A DNA stretch of 64,000 bases, taken from positions 1 to 64,000 of the forward strand of contig JAYMSP010000137.1 of the NCBI GenBank assembly GCA_036897095.1, given 5' to 3'. Position 1 is the stretch's first letter, and the number at the start of each line of letters is the position of its first letter. The position numbers and the translations under genes are program-made. The notes beneath the pieces were generated by a model, which was not told where the DNA came from, did no database searches, and was given only the letters and a program-made list of their open reading frames with translations. This DNA comes from Plantago elongata. Lineage: Eukaryota; Streptophyta; Magnoliopsida; Lamiales; Plantaginaceae. Positions 12,601-25,900 of the stretch are shown one piece after another.

Positions 12601-13442
12601 TCTGTTTGTTGGCCTCGTGAGACGCGTGTCCCATACTCACCCCGCTGTGGCTACTCATTTTGTAATCATACCGACTCGAATTTACGACCTTACTTAATTA
12701 TTCGTAAACTTTTATATGATGATATAATACTTCGAGGAGGGGAATATATTTAGAGTAACTATTAAACTAGAATTTACAGGACTCCTGACTTCTACTAGTC
12801 GACCATGAAATCCTAGCAGTCAAATTATAAAGTGGAGTTCACAAACTACCGTGAAAATTGACACGCTTAATATCACTAAAATACCATATGGAATACATGT
12901 TCTGAATGAAAGATAATGTAATAGAACATAGAACTAATATTATATATACTAAATGTTGCATTATGCAAAATTACAAATAATAGGATAATCACACGATAAC
13001 TCGTACGATGATGTCACGCATGGAATGATAAATAAATCTCTCATAATAATAAATTGCATCTCTCGTCCAGCAATATCTACTTTCTAAACATAATTTCCCA
13101 TGTTATCTTGAATAGAATTTCTCTAGCTATAACTTGTCATTTTCTTGAAAGGAAAGAAAAAGGACAGATTTCAATTTACATATTTTACTGTAAAACTATA
13201 GATTCAAGCAACAGAAAATGCCAAATAAATACAGTAAGTACATAAACAAAAAAATAAAAGAATACAACTAACATAAGTAAATAACAGCCACTCATTATTT
13301 ATTTATCATATAGTATTACCAATAATAATAATCAGTCTACTTCATAAGGCCAAATGTTTCAGGCCAAAGATGCTAATTCCATTATCTTATACACGAGGCT
13401 ACTGCTAACTTTAATCCAGGCTCCACTTGAGGCTTTGAAGCA
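12601..13442. other. Intergenic stretch, no gene seen
   Basis: AT-rich DNA between the RMA-like promoter and the 3' end of the UPF0496 gene. The 13250-13442 part is likely the UPF0496 3' UTR. No element with clear ends was found. Confidence 0.5.
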
Positions 13443-15148
13443 TCAATGACTGGGAGGAGGTTTGATTATCCTCTGCAGGATGACAGTTCTCGCCCTGCGA
13501 ATGTCGCGGCTACAGTTATCCGCTTGAACTCCCAACTCCTCGATGTTCTTTGTGAACGCGTCGAGCTTCTTCTTAATCTCCTCGACCCCAATTTTTACCG
13601 CCCCTTCATTGGTGGCGAAATTAGCATCTTTCAACAACAACTCTATCTCTATCTGCAGTCTATCGATCAACAACCGAATATTATCCATATCCTTGATGGT
13701 AACATATGTCCCCACATTCATGTAGTTTATAATCTCCTTCTGCCCCTTTATAGCATCCTCATAGTTCTTAAGAAGCGAATCGATCCACTTCCCCATTGAA
13801 CCCAATGGAATCGAGGTTGCGGCTGCCAGTGCAGCTGCCACGGGTGGTGCAGCCATGGCAGCGGCCACGACGGAGCAAATCAACACTGCAGCAAAGGTAG
13901 CTGCGAAGATTATGCTAGAAACTTTCCTCCAGGCATGAATGGACCTTAGTTTCTTGTCCAGCTTACTTTTACGCAATCTCAGCTTCTCAAGCATACGAAT
14001 TTGCTGCGTGTAAACAGATCTGAAAATCTGAAAGAACTCCTCGGTGAATGGATCCCCTGCATCCTTGAAGTTCTTTAGCTCCTCCAATGTCTTTGTGTAC
14101 CTCGTGTTGCCTTCCATCTGGTCTTCCTCTTCAAACTGCTGAAGGGCAACATGGATGAGTAGCTGGCTATCTCGAGCCCGCTTTAAGCACTTTTCTAGTG
14201 CTGCACAGAAGTCTAGCGTCTTGAGGCTGTTCTCGAAGTACTCCTCTACAAGCTCAAACAACTCTGGCGTCTTCCATATGTCTTTTTTGCAGTCCAATAT
14301 CACCTGCAAGGAAATAAATGCTCAATATTAGATCCATAAGATGCATACTAAGCAATCTAGGAACAACCCCGTCCGTTTAGCTCTCACTGGCCGTACGATT
14401 TAACTCTCACCGGCCGTGCGATTAACTCTCATCGGCCATACGGTTAACTCTCATCGGTATGTGCAGTACACGCTCATCACCCACGGTGGTAAGTTGTGTG
14501 GGAGTAACATCACAATGATGCCAAACACTATCTATGCCTTCTCTAAGCCGATTTATGCAAGGAAAATATCCATGTTTTATGGTAGATAAATTATTTAAGG
14601 TCCCTTTTTCTATATTTAGATAATGATGTCCCTTCATGATTCTAAAACTCAAACATCTGCAGTTCTACACTCACCTAAGCCATTTCATTTTAAGTGTTCA
14701 CATTCAACAGCGTTTGAAAGTCCTAAATCCCCTTCAGGAAGATTACAATCAATACAGCAATACATGGAATATGTCATATATTCTATGAAATTTTTCTACA
14801 GCTCAAGGATTTCTCATGGAAAATGCTATGTTTAGTTAATGGCTAAGTTTATTTCAGCAATATCTGAATTTTTCGTACCTTCACAACTTCTTGATTCATT
14901 TCGAGAAGGCATTCAGTGACGTCCTTCATAGAATCGAAGGACAACGCACGGACTTCAACACCAGCTGCAAGGGAATTAATGGCATTGTTGGTACGTGACT
15001 GAAGAGTCGTATCAAATGACTGGAGATCTGCATCCAGCCGGCAGGCTGCCTCGTAGGAGTTCAGCTCACTAGTGTAGTGCAGGTTGCTGATAGTATTTGC
15101 TCCGGATGTTTCTTTTTCTCCGGGCCTCTTGCTCAGATGGCCTCCCAT
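13443..15148 (-). CDS. UPF0496 (DUF677) family protein, At4g34320-like
   Basis: Two coding exons, 15148-14879 (exactly 90 codons, start [14 protein letters not shown]) and 14303-13443 (286 codons plus TGA), joined by a phase-0 GT-AG intron with donor AAG|GTACG and acceptor TTGCAG. The product has 376 residues, the size of Arabidopsis UPF0496 proteins. It shows mostly helical halves rich in Leu, Lys and Glu around a hydrophobic Ala/Val stretch (about residues 218-250, [20 protein letters not shown]), followed by a helical coiled-coil-like tail. The family is plant-specific and probably membrane-associated. Its molecular function is not established and I do not assign one. The second residue is Gly, so N-myristoylation is possible. 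Confidence 0.88.
14376..14462. repeat. 22-23 bp minisatellite, about 4 units, in the UPF0496 coding intron
   Basis: Units start near 14376, 14399, 14422 and 14444. Each follows the pattern TTAACTCTCA-(C/T)CGGCC-(A/G)TACG with a few changes. It lies close to the acceptor of the intron at 14304-14878. Confidence 0.85.
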
Positions 15149-15168
15149 GATTTCAGCAGCTACAAAAC

Positions 15169-16632
15169 TGCAATAAAAACCAAAACACTCTTAATGAATT
15201 TCATATAATTTTATGGCTTCAGCAATTAAAGATCTTTTCGTTTCACAAAACCGGGCAAACGTGCGTTAAGCATATACCAACCATGCGGTCTAGAAGCATC
15301 CAAATTGTAATATCTAATCAATACCATCAGATGAAAAAAATCACATGCCCTTCATCAATCTTTAGAAGTCCAATTCTTAGATTGCAAAATCAATCAATGA
15401 GAAGATCTTTTTACTTAAAAATTAATTAAAACATGTAACTATATCAGCTGAACAAATAAAAAAAGAGTTGTGTCATACTATATATTACTATCACATGAAA
15501 CCAAAAAGGCCAAAACAGAGTATTTAACTAGCAAAATGAATGACACATATATTCAAATCTCACCAAAACCAATAAATACTCATTAATGCAAAAGGCATAA
15601 AAAAGATACAAATTTCCCAAGAAACTAAATATCTATCAAAACCCAGAGACAGCACACTTATTAAAACTATTCCAGAAACAGAAAAGGCTGAAGTGATCAG
15701 ATATAAAAAAAAAAATCCACAAAGACATGAAAGTTCATCAGAGGACAATATGTGTCATCAGATCGTAAACATCTAAAAAAACCAGAAAAAATACATTCAT
15801 AAAGACTAATCCAGAAACGAAAAACGGTTCATCTGATATGATTCATTTAAGTGGCCAAGAACAGAGCATTTAACAGAAGCAGATTCCAGCAAAACCCAAC
15901 AGAATAGAACAATTCAAGAAAATACACAATATTTTTCATGAAACTGTAGACATCTAATGAAACCCAGAAACAATGCACCTCATATAGACTAACCCAGAAA
16001 CTTCCTGGATTATAAAAGGAAATTATTGGCAAATCACCATGAAAATGACTTGATGATGAAAGCTATAAAAACACAACAGTTGATCAATTTTCATGAAATC
16101 GTAAGCATCTACCAAAACCATCTCATACAGACTAACCCAGAAACTTCCTGGATAGATAGATAGATAGAATCTCTTGGCAAATCGCCAGGAAGATGACTTG
16201 ATAATGAAAGCTACAAAAACATAATAGTTCATCAAAAGCCACAATTTTTTTCATGAAACTGTAGACATCTAACACAACCCAGAAACAATGCATTTCATAT
16301 AGACTAACCCAGAAACAATTTTGACAAATCTAGGCAAACCACCATGAAAATGACTTGATGATGAAACATAGCAGCTCATGAAAAGACACAATTTTTGTCA
16401 TGAATTGTAAGCATCTACCAAAACCCAGTCACAATGCATCTCATACGGACTAACCCAGAAACAATTTTGACAAATTATGGCAAATCACCATGAAAATCAC
16501 TTGAAGATGAAAGATACAGAAACACAAGAGCTCATGAAAAAGACACAATTTTTTCATGAAATTGTAAGCATCTACCAAAACCCAGAAGCAATGCACTCAT
16601 AAAGAGTAATAATATAGTCCAGAAACACTTAC
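15169..16632 (-). other. 5'-leader intron of the UPF0496 gene, with a seven-unit repeat
   Basis: On the gene strand an acceptor TTGCAG|TTTTG lies 20 nt before the ATG, and a donor CTA|GTAAGTG sits at about 16632. The roughly 1.46 kb between is non-coding. From about 15560 to 16620 it consists largely of diverged tandem units of about 140-180 bp. The CATCT anchor recurs near 15630, 15770, 15951, 16106, 16266, 16412 and 16569, followed by AAACCCAGA...AATGCA...AGACTAACCCAGAAAC and, further on, CACCATGAAAATGACTTGA. Confidence 0.75.
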
Positions 16633-17505
16633 TAGAATGAATAGATGTAATCTTGTGAGAAAATGAGTTGAGAATGAATTCCAGCAAGAGAAGATATAGA
16701 TATATATATAAATAGTATCCAGAAGAGGAATTGATGAGAAAGGAAGCGAAATGGATAGATGAGCAATTAATGAGGCTTTATAGGAAAAGAGAAATGCGAA
16801 AGTGACGTCGTATACTTGAATGTAAAGAAAGAAAGAAAGAAATGAGGATTAGGGCTGAAACGAAGAAAGCTTAAAGAGAAGAATTAGAAACCGTTAGTGA
16901 GGAAAAGGAAAAGAAAAGAGAAGAAAGAAAGAATGTGGTTGTAATGGGTTGAACAAGGTTTCGCTTGCACGCATTGGTTTAATTGTTGAATCGAGATCTA
17001 CAGTAGTAGCAGTAGTAGTCGTAGTATTAGAACAACAACAACAACAAGAACAAGAAGAGTTCCATATGGAAAACGCGGGAAGCAAGAGCTTGCTGGTTAA
17101 TGTTATTGTATGGATGGGATTTGGGGGAGTGATATCATTGCATTTTTTGCGGAGGACGGTGGGTTTTGTGGAGTGAATGTAGGAGATTTTGTTCAGGTTG
17201 ATTACTAACTGTGAAGCTTCAGCTCAAAGGAAGTCATGATATGATGATATGCTTGTTTGCAACTAATTTATAGTTCCTGTGTGAAACAAGGGAAAGAGAG
17301 ACTCTGGTCTCGCCTTTTATAATCGGTTTTAAAGTCGAGTTGTATAATTAATTATGTTAAATAAAATACAATTATATTATCAATGTATTTAACAACACTA
17401 AACGATTAATTGTCTCATAAGCTAGTCGATTTTGATGAAGATGTCTGGTAAATTAATTAATTGTTCTATTAAATTATGTTAAAATAAATAAATTATTTAG
17501 TTTAT

Positions 17506-17698
17506 TATTCCCTCCATCCCATAATAAATACTTTTTGATTTTGGACACGAGTTTAATGTACAGTATAAAATATTAGGAGACGAATGCACATAAAGTATAA
17601 ATAAGTTTAAAATGTTGTTAAAAATAAAAATATTATATTTATATTAAAATATATATAAATGAAATATACAATATTTATTTTGGAACATATGAGTAGCT
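17506..17698. mobile_element. Degenerate Stowaway-like MITE
   Basis: Starts with the typical CCCTCCATCCCATAATAAATA end and closes about 190 bp later with an inverted, diverged counterpart (AATATTTATTTTGGAACATA). The interior is AT-rich and non-coding. End positions are approximate. Confidence 0.55.
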
Positions 17699-18632
17699 AT
17701 TAGCATATCAATGTTATAAATATATTTAAATCTGGTGTGCAAAATTTGTACTATATGTTATCAGTTTCTTCTCGGAACAAATTTTGTGAAAACATGTGAT
17801 TATGTTAACCACTTGATACCATTGTAGATTCAGTGTGAAACAAGGAAAAGGGAAAGGCAGTTTCTCTAATTCTTTTCTACTTTCTTGAAAGGGAAAAGGC
17901 CAAAAGGAAACAAAAACTAGAAGCTGATTGGGCTGGTATTTAAATGACTCCATTTAACTCGATGAACAATAATTTTATCCAAAATATATTTTAAATATTC
18001 CATTTCAATTCTATTCCAGACACAATTTTACCAAATTCATCATTCAAATGTCATGTCAATCAGCCCCTAGAACCCCCTCCACAGAATGAAGAGACACTCA
18101 TTGTGACTTTATGACATCTAAATTGATGGTGTTCATTCTCCTAAATACATTTTTATATAAGAACGGGTGTTAGAGATACATTTACTTTTAAAGTAATTTT
18201 ATCGATTGAGATTTAATGAGATGCGTGGGGTTAAGGAATTATACATGTAAGATCATTTGTAAAGTGAAGAGAGAGCTTATCTTATTTAGAATATATGGAG
18301 CGTTGGTCGATGAACTTTGTTGTTTGGTATTCATGTAGGCAATGTACAATATTATGCTTTGTCGATATTTATGAGGAGAAAACAGGTGTATAAGAAGCTC
18401 CTCCATAAGGAAATGATAAAGAATTTGATTTGTGGGAGACACATGGAACGTTGAGTCGTGAAATTTATTGATTCATAATCATGTACGAGAAGCACGTCTA
18501 TATGGAACGGATAGATATTTGATTTATGAGAGACACGTGAAATATCGATTCAATTGTTGTTTTAGTCGCGTGATTAAATATATAATCAACTTTAATAGTC
18601 ATTGTAACTGATATATTTGTCAATTGGATGTA

Positions 18633-18634
<2 letters not shown>

Positions 18635-18668
<34 letters not shown>
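18635..18668. repeat. (AT)n microsatellite, about 17 units
   Basis: Pure AT dinucleotide run in intergenic DNA. Confidence 0.95.
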
Positions 18669-18671
<3 letters not shown>

Positions 18672-18870
18672 GTGATAAAAAGAATAAAATTTTATATATT
18701 ATTTATTAGATTTACCTCCGACTTATATTATATAAATAATAAATGTACTTTACAAAACTTTTTGAGATTATCCTCGAATGGTTGTTTGAGTCGACAGGAT
18801 ATAAATATCTGATTTGGTACTTTGTTGTTTGTTGTCGTGAAGTATAAAATACATTTGGTTGTTTGTGTAA

Positions 18871-19830
18871 AGAGGAAATTTTACTCTACATACAAACCTT
18901 GATCAACATGTGCAGTCGACCCAAACACTTGGACGGCACTAGTTTGTCCATCTAACCTTTGCAATTTTTTCTCATTCCACACACAAACCTTTATGAGCCG
19001 TCAAAATAACCTGTGGGATACATGATTTTGAGGCAACTGAACCATACTCAAGTCACTCACTACGTCTCCCTGAATCCTCAATTTACCATTTAGTTTGATT
19101 GTGGGATTGGAGGGGAGAGACAAAACAATGTGAATATAAGAACTTGCATAATGAATGAATTGTCACATTTGACAATAAGTTGATTGAGCTTAGAATATTT
19201 GAATGGCCCCAACTAACAAATACACGTGCAGTTGACCAATTTGTATAATTATTAGAATTCTTTAGTGTTGCAAAATTGTCTAGAAGAAGCATATCATTGC
19301 TAACCATGCTTGCCAGCTTCAGAGAATATTTCGTGTATTAGCTTATCAAATTGAAAGTTAACCATAAATAAAACTACACAACATTGACTTAAGCTACACT
19401 ATCTCCTTGAATACGTCACTTTATTATGATCCATATCTTCAATATTAAGACCCAAGATAGAATGTTCCATAAGAATGCATATGACGTACTCAATAAAAAA
19501 AAGACTATCATCATTTTCTTGAGAAAAAAATAACGTGGAACTTTCGTGAATATGCAAATTGATAAAATAAGGACCAAGTAAACTATATGAAATATATGCT
19601 TCAACTAATGAATTAAGATAGCAGAAGACTATTATTTTGATAGTTTATAAAGGTTTGTGTGTGAAATGAGAAAATTTTGAAAAGGTTAAACGGACAAACT
19701 AACGCCGCCCAAACGTTTAGGTTGACTGTACACGTTGACCAAGGTTTATGTGTTAGGTGAGAAAAAAGTATTGTGTGCAACTTGAAAAAACGTCCAAAGA
19801 TTTTTGTGTGCGGTAAAATTTTATCTTTGT
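18871..19830. mobile_element. Non-autonomous DNA element with long terminal inverted repeats
   Basis: The left arm (about 18871-18993) and the reverse complement of the right arm (about 19646-19830) align over their length. Shared blocks include AAATTTTAC at the outer edge, TCAAC-TGT-CAGTC-ACC, TAGTTTGTCC, TTTTCTCATT and CACACACAAACCTTTAT at the inner edge. The right arm carries an extra block of about 50 bp. The roughly 650 bp between the arms has no transposase. Arms of this length suggest a Mutator-like or foldback element. A target-site duplication could not be settled by eye. Confidence 0.65.
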
Positions 19831-19902
19831 TTAAATGATGTGTGAATGCATATACAATATGGTTTGCTTTTATTTGGTAAGTTTATTGCATACGCCGTCT
19901 AA

Positions 19903-20190
19903 CAAATACTCTATCTGGTCTTTTAGAAATTCTTAGCTTTCCTTTTTTGACGGTATGTTAGATACTTCCTAACTCATAAAGGAATTTTTTTTTATCCCAT
20001 TAACTAACTTTTTATTATATCTCTTTCCTACCCATCATTATTTTATTCAATCTATCTTTTACTTTATCACTCACTTACAACTTTACCAATATAATACTCC
20101 ACACAAACAATTATTTTATTATTTTTCTTTAATATTAAACTAAATAAAGTAATCTTATAGGAAGTTTTTAATGGACGGGAGAGAGTATTT
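19903..20190. mobile_element. Degenerate Stowaway-like MITE
   Basis: About 285 bp. The left end TACTCTATCTGGTCTTTTAG pairs in reverse complement with the right end (TTTTTAATGGACGGGAGAGA, then GTA). TA flanks are consistent with a mariner-type target. No coding content. Confidence 0.6.
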
Positions 20191-21829
20191 ATCTTCCAAA
20201 CAAGGCATTGATAACTTATTTCGTAAAACACATAATTGTTCTCAATAGTTCACGTGTAGATAAATAATAAATGGCCCCTAATAATCTTCGTGAAGTATAA
20301 GGCAATAATGTGATCGAGAAACACGATCTCCGATAAGACTTACATTGTTTATAGAAAAATGACCGGCTCACTAAATTTTACTACCAGCTCATAACGACAT
20401 AACATTTTATTCATTATTAAATATGTTCTGACAACGTCATGTGTGCACCAAACTAAAAAGTAATTTATACATCTAATTATTATAATATTATAAGTTTGTT
20501 CCATTTCACATTTGAATACAATCTATGGTCATAAAGCAGAAGGATGAATTATATCCAAACCCCTATTAGTTAGATTTTATAATTACACATTGCTATGTCG
20601 GACAATTAAGCATTAAAGTATGATTTTGTGGTTTTCCAGTGCGGGATAAAAAGGTAGACGGAACAAGATCGTGTTTATCGCTTAAACCCGAAATTGGCGA
20701 CAACTTTGCCCACTACTAACTAAGATATGGTCCATATGGATAATTTTCCCTTCAGTTGCTAAAATTGGAACTTGCTAATTTTAGTGAAAAGACAAACGGA
20801 TAATGACAATATCATCGTTTAAAATGGTCCAGTGTTCGGTCAACTTGTAAACTACTTAAGATTCGAAACACACCAGAAAATAGGAAAATTTTGTGTTTGC
20901 GAATTATCCATGTCATCTAATGTCTGTATGTTGAGATTTTATAGGCGGCATGACTAGCTGTTAGAATAAGTACTTGAATTAGGTTTATGTAAATCCACAA
21001 TGATTACGCTGATAATAATGATGTGCGAATTAAGTAATACTACAAAGATGTTATGTGGCTTTGTTGGTGCAACTAAATTTTCGTTGCCATGATTATGACG
21101 AAATCATTGTACAAAACTGATTTTTTTCTTTAAAGACGCCTCCAGTATATACATTTGGTTTGGTCTATGTCCAGTGCATCTTGTTTTCGGCATATATACA
21201 TACAATTAAAATTTTGAAAGGGATCTGTTATCTCAGCTGCTCAAAAACCCAATTCGGAGACGTAATTTATTCCATGATGTCATTTCTTCTTCTTTTGTTT
21301 TACATAATAACACGTTATATCATACAACAACAACATCCTAATTCCTAACAAGTTGCTCTGTTTTTCGGGTTTGACAGTTTCTATAGAGATTCACCCTTGA
21401 AAATAGGAGAACTTTTTTTTTTGAACAGCTTCGAACCCTTAACATGACACATTTTAGTAATAATGTATATCTTCACATGAACACTTTTAGTTTTTTACGG
21501 TCGCACTATCTCCATTTCGTTTCACCATACATTATAAAGCTCTGCATATTTTGGTGACACTCCATTCATCCGCATTACTTTATAGTATGTTTATTATACA
21601 TGCCGTCATACATACACTAAAAAGGTGAATTGTACTTTTACATATCCAAGTATCTCATTTAATATTACCGCACCCATTAGGAGTAAATTTAATGGCCCCC
21701 AATTTCTTTTTAAAAATCCCACAATCATTCAATACCTTTGATACTTTATCAAATATTCGTTCCATTCGCACTTTTTGACCAGAGCAAAACCAAATGAAAG
21801 TTATAAAACCCGTAAATTCAGATAATACG

Positions 21830-22560
21830 TTTGGAAGCAACTAAATATATTCAACGATTAATTAATGATCATAAATTCACAATTTTGGAACAAGTGCCAC
21901 ATATATCAACCTTGGAACTTTCTTTATGTTGCTTTGATCAAAAGTTGCCATTCTCTCAAGCAAGCAAACAACTAGTAGGATATACATTAATGACAGGAAG
22001 GAAACTCTTCATTTGGCTACACAAGGTTTCCCCAATAGAGGCAAACTACATGGAATGCAATTACAGCCATGATATTTATGTGGTACTAAGAAGCAATGAC
22101 ATCTACATCATGTGTTACTTCCATGACGATATTATTTTACTGGCATAAAGATGACACATAAAGTTGGCCAGCGTGTTGCACTCAGACATTCACTTTCACC
22201 GGAACAAATACGAAAAAGAATATCAATCACAAAATTTATGGGACAATTAATTCAGGCAGTTTTTTCTTAATGGCATTACTAAGATGTCAAACTTTCTGAT
22301 TGATTATCATAACATTAAGCCTAATACAACAGTCCCTTTCTAAACTTTTAACATCAATTCATAACCGGTCAGGATATACCTCGAATCCATCCTCTGTTGA
22401 CCACTACCTTGTATAACTTTCGAACTTTTCTGCTATCACTGAAGTCATGATGTGGCTACTTGGTGTACAGATACACCATTGTGAAGACAAAGAAACCGGC
22501 CATCTGCATATTCAATTGGATCAAATTATGCATCTGCTAAATTCTAAATGAATAGATGAG
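21830..22560 (+). mobile_element. Possible Ty1/copia retroelement fossil, heavily degraded
   Basis: A short reading frame near 21831-22148 ends in a motif like the copia reverse transcriptase active site (HDDIILLA), and weak copia-like pieces follow. No LTRs were identified. It is broken throughout and looks old. This is a low-confidence family guess. Confidence 0.25.
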
Positions 22561-22957
22561 AAAGGTGGGTTATACAAAGGAAGCAATAGCTATTATCGGC
22601 CACTCACTCATAAGGTGTATAGACCCAGTTTAGGAAGAAAATGAAATTATTTTCATGGACAAAGGAAGCAATAGCCATTACAACTTATACAAATATTACT
22701 ATATTAGTAGACAATAGCTCATACTGAGAAGGCAAAACAAAAGGAAATTTTATGTGTACTCTATTTCCTGGGGCACTATCACGTTAATTTATTTATGCAG
22801 AAGGAAGAAATAGGTATTCACTTGCTGGTCCTACTGGAACTGCAAAATAAAAGGATTCTTTCATATAAGATCTATTTCTTAGGGCACTATATGTCCCACT
22901 TAAATTCCTATATAAAAAAATATGCTAGTATCTACCAATCTAGAATGTCATGCAGTA

Positions 22958-25900
22958 TCAACCAGATATTAATATTCTTGGCAAGTTTCTTTCCAAAATA
23001 TAAGTCAAATTTGCCTGTGCAATAACACCAAGAGAATAGTCTACCCAAGATGTATATCTGGAATATAGAAAATAAATGCACAAAAAGTACGGCGCCTGAA
23101 GAAGGAAGCGAAAACTAAGAAAGGTAACTAAAAAATAAGATGCCACGGAATAGGCATGTGAATGAACAAGAGAGGTGCAATGAGAACTGAGACTGTCCGA
23201 GAGAGATACCATCGAAAATGATGCTCCATAGTATGGATAAGCAGCCGGTATGAATCTTTCATATTCATTATGCCTGAAGGGCCTAACTGGAATCTGCAAA
23301 GCAACCATCCCAAACAAAACTTTAACATGATATTTTAATAGGAAATCAGTCATATCATAAGAGCAAGAGTTCGGTAAATTGTATGTATGTACAAAGTTTG
23401 AACATATCAACTTAAATTTTGCTCTGATAGGGAAAATTGTGCATTGTTTTCTGCACTAGCTTAATTTGTCAATTAACGTGCTAAAAGCTAGCACAGCGAC
23501 CTGGAACCTTAAGAGAGTTACCAGAAATTAGAAATTCAAGATCAAGCAAGTCTTCGAATCAGCAAGAAATATCAACCTCTCGTACACAAACTCGGGAGCA
23601 ATGACATACAAGGAGTAGATTGGTAACCTACAATGTAGATACATCAAAGAGGGCGAAATACCTGCTTTGATAGACTAAGGCTTGTATACCCAAGCCTCTC
23701 GTATTCAACCTTGAATTGGAATACACCATATACATCGGGGACCTTGAAAGATGTATGGTAAAGACCCTGTAGTAGAGATAGCATGAAAGAATATTGAGAG
23801 AATGTAAGAATTGGAATAGTTGATATTCCCTCCGTCCCGGTTTGGAAGTCCAGTGGGACCGGGAACAGGTTTTAATAAAAAAGTGATAAAGTAGGAAAAA
23901 AGGTAATAAATTATGAATGTGATTGGATAAAGTAGGAGAAATTGTGAATAAAGTATGAGAGATATTATATAAAGTAGGAGATAGATTTTCTATTTAAGGA
24001 AGCGGGACTTCCAAACTGGGACGGAGGGAGTATTTGGTAATATCAAATGCAAGAAGTGAAATCTGGTTTTGATCAAGAGCAGTGCCTTATTATCGGTGGA
24101 GAGAGATTTTAAAACATAGGGACTCATCATGTAAAACTGAATTTGTAGATCATCAGCAACATATGGCTCCCAACTTGAACCGGACCACTCATAAATCTCA
24201 ACAGCGTATTCCTTGCAACAAAACCAAAGCATCAATCAATAGGCATGGCAGTCTAATCAGAACAATACACCTTACTGATTCCTATGAAAATTGTTCAAAT
24301 TAAATTCAGATGATTTACCAGGTCATCTTTGATCCTGTACATCGAAGGTTCTTCTTCTTCACCAACTTTATGATGTCTTACATTCACAGCCTACAGACAA
24401 GAAACTTTAAGTTTTCAAAATCAAGAACTGACAGCTTAATCTTTTATCACAGCCTCTAGGAAAAAGAAAATTAGTCAAAACCAACAAACGTGGAACAGAG
24501 TCAGACAACTTCAGGCAACAAACAAACCTTGAGGTGACCTCTTTCATGGAAGACCCATTTGCTAAGTTCAGTCAAAAACTGCTCATTTCCAGATTTCTCA
24601 TACCTGCAAATGCCATGACATGGTGAGAAAAGGTTTGGGTTGTTTCACAAAACATATTACCAGGAGAAGCAGGATTAAAATTATATTATCCAAATTCACT
24701 TACTTAGTCGAGCTTCTGGATTTCTGCACTCCAGATTGGAAAAACCTGGATGGAAAACAATAATTGTTAACCACAGTACAACATGATAAGAAAAAGACTA
24801 AACCTTATGTACCAACCGGTTGCTGAACATGCTCAAAGAGCCAGATATCAGAACCCGGGCATTGTTTCTTGCCTGAAAGAAGAGGAAACATCAGTATAGA
24901 AAAATGGATTATCAGTCTGTTTGTTTCTTGAACCAAAATACCAAGTGTGAACCCAACTAAATATATTTAACATTAGACCATCACTAGACCAACTCTATCA
25001 CTATTTTATACCCAGTCTAGCTGAGTTCGACATGTGAGGATGGGAGGTTACATCACATGAAGGGCATTTCGGGATGTATGATCTAGTGAAATGAATAATA
25101 TAAACCATGAAACAGGAAATATGAGAGAACAAGTTGCTTCAAAGAGTTCAGTATGACAACTGCTGCACCGATACTAAAATGTTTACATACGGGGAAGTAT
25201 ATAGTGTGGGAACAAGCTGATCGGTCTTTTCCACTACTATGTTCAGAGATAGAAACACTCAACGGCCATTTCTAATTTCTATTAAGATACACCATTTACT
25301 TGAGAACAGCAAATTAGGAACCAAGATCCACATCAATTTAACCATTAGTAAGTAGTAACAATAAGGGATACTGACTTAGATTGACATGAGGCACACCTGT
25401 ACTGCAGAAACGAGAGAGATTCCAGACCCAGTTAAAGTGGGAGCACTAGATAACTTGGATTTAGGGTTGGCTGAGTATGCTGCTGGTGAAGCAGATAGAA
25501 CTTTCAGGACCTGTTATGACACCAGGAATCATTTCATATAACATAATAATACGCTGTATTAAGGTTAATCTGTAGATTGTTTCGATTCATTTACCAAGCT
25601 GTTCGCAGGATTTACAGAAAGACCAACTCCTTTATAAAGCACTGGAGCCTGTTGATAATGGGAGATGCATCAGATGTACAGGTCATGCAACATAATCACC
25701 TAATAAACTGAAATAATTTATCCCCAAGCCTCTCAGAATCTTCAAGTGACTGAAACCGGGGGCTAAGAAACAAATAGAGTTGAAAATCATAGGTTGTTCT
25801 TTCTCAAATCCAGACTAGAGAACAACCGAAAAGTAAATCCTCCCAATGGGAAATTTTAAGCAACTATGGGGCAAAGGAGAATTAAGTCGAGACTAACAAA

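Larger units (their letters stand above)
17180..22957. other. Gene-poor, transposon-rich interval
   Basis: No host gene was recognised in 5.8 kb. It holds two degenerate Stowaway-like MITEs, an element with long inverted repeats, an (AT)n run and a possible copia fossil, all listed separately. The rest is AT-rich sequence in which I see nothing supportable. Confidence 0.6.

Noticed and set aside
16949-17176. 75-codon open frame with a Val run and a Gln run
   Set aside because: The runs come from simple CAA and GTA triplets. It lies in the promoter side of the UPF0496 gene and lacks family resemblance.
22560-22960. Further copia-like pieces (repeated AAAGGAAGCAATAGC)
   Set aside because: Too short and degraded to assign to an element. 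Mentioned only as possible continuation of the fossil upstream.
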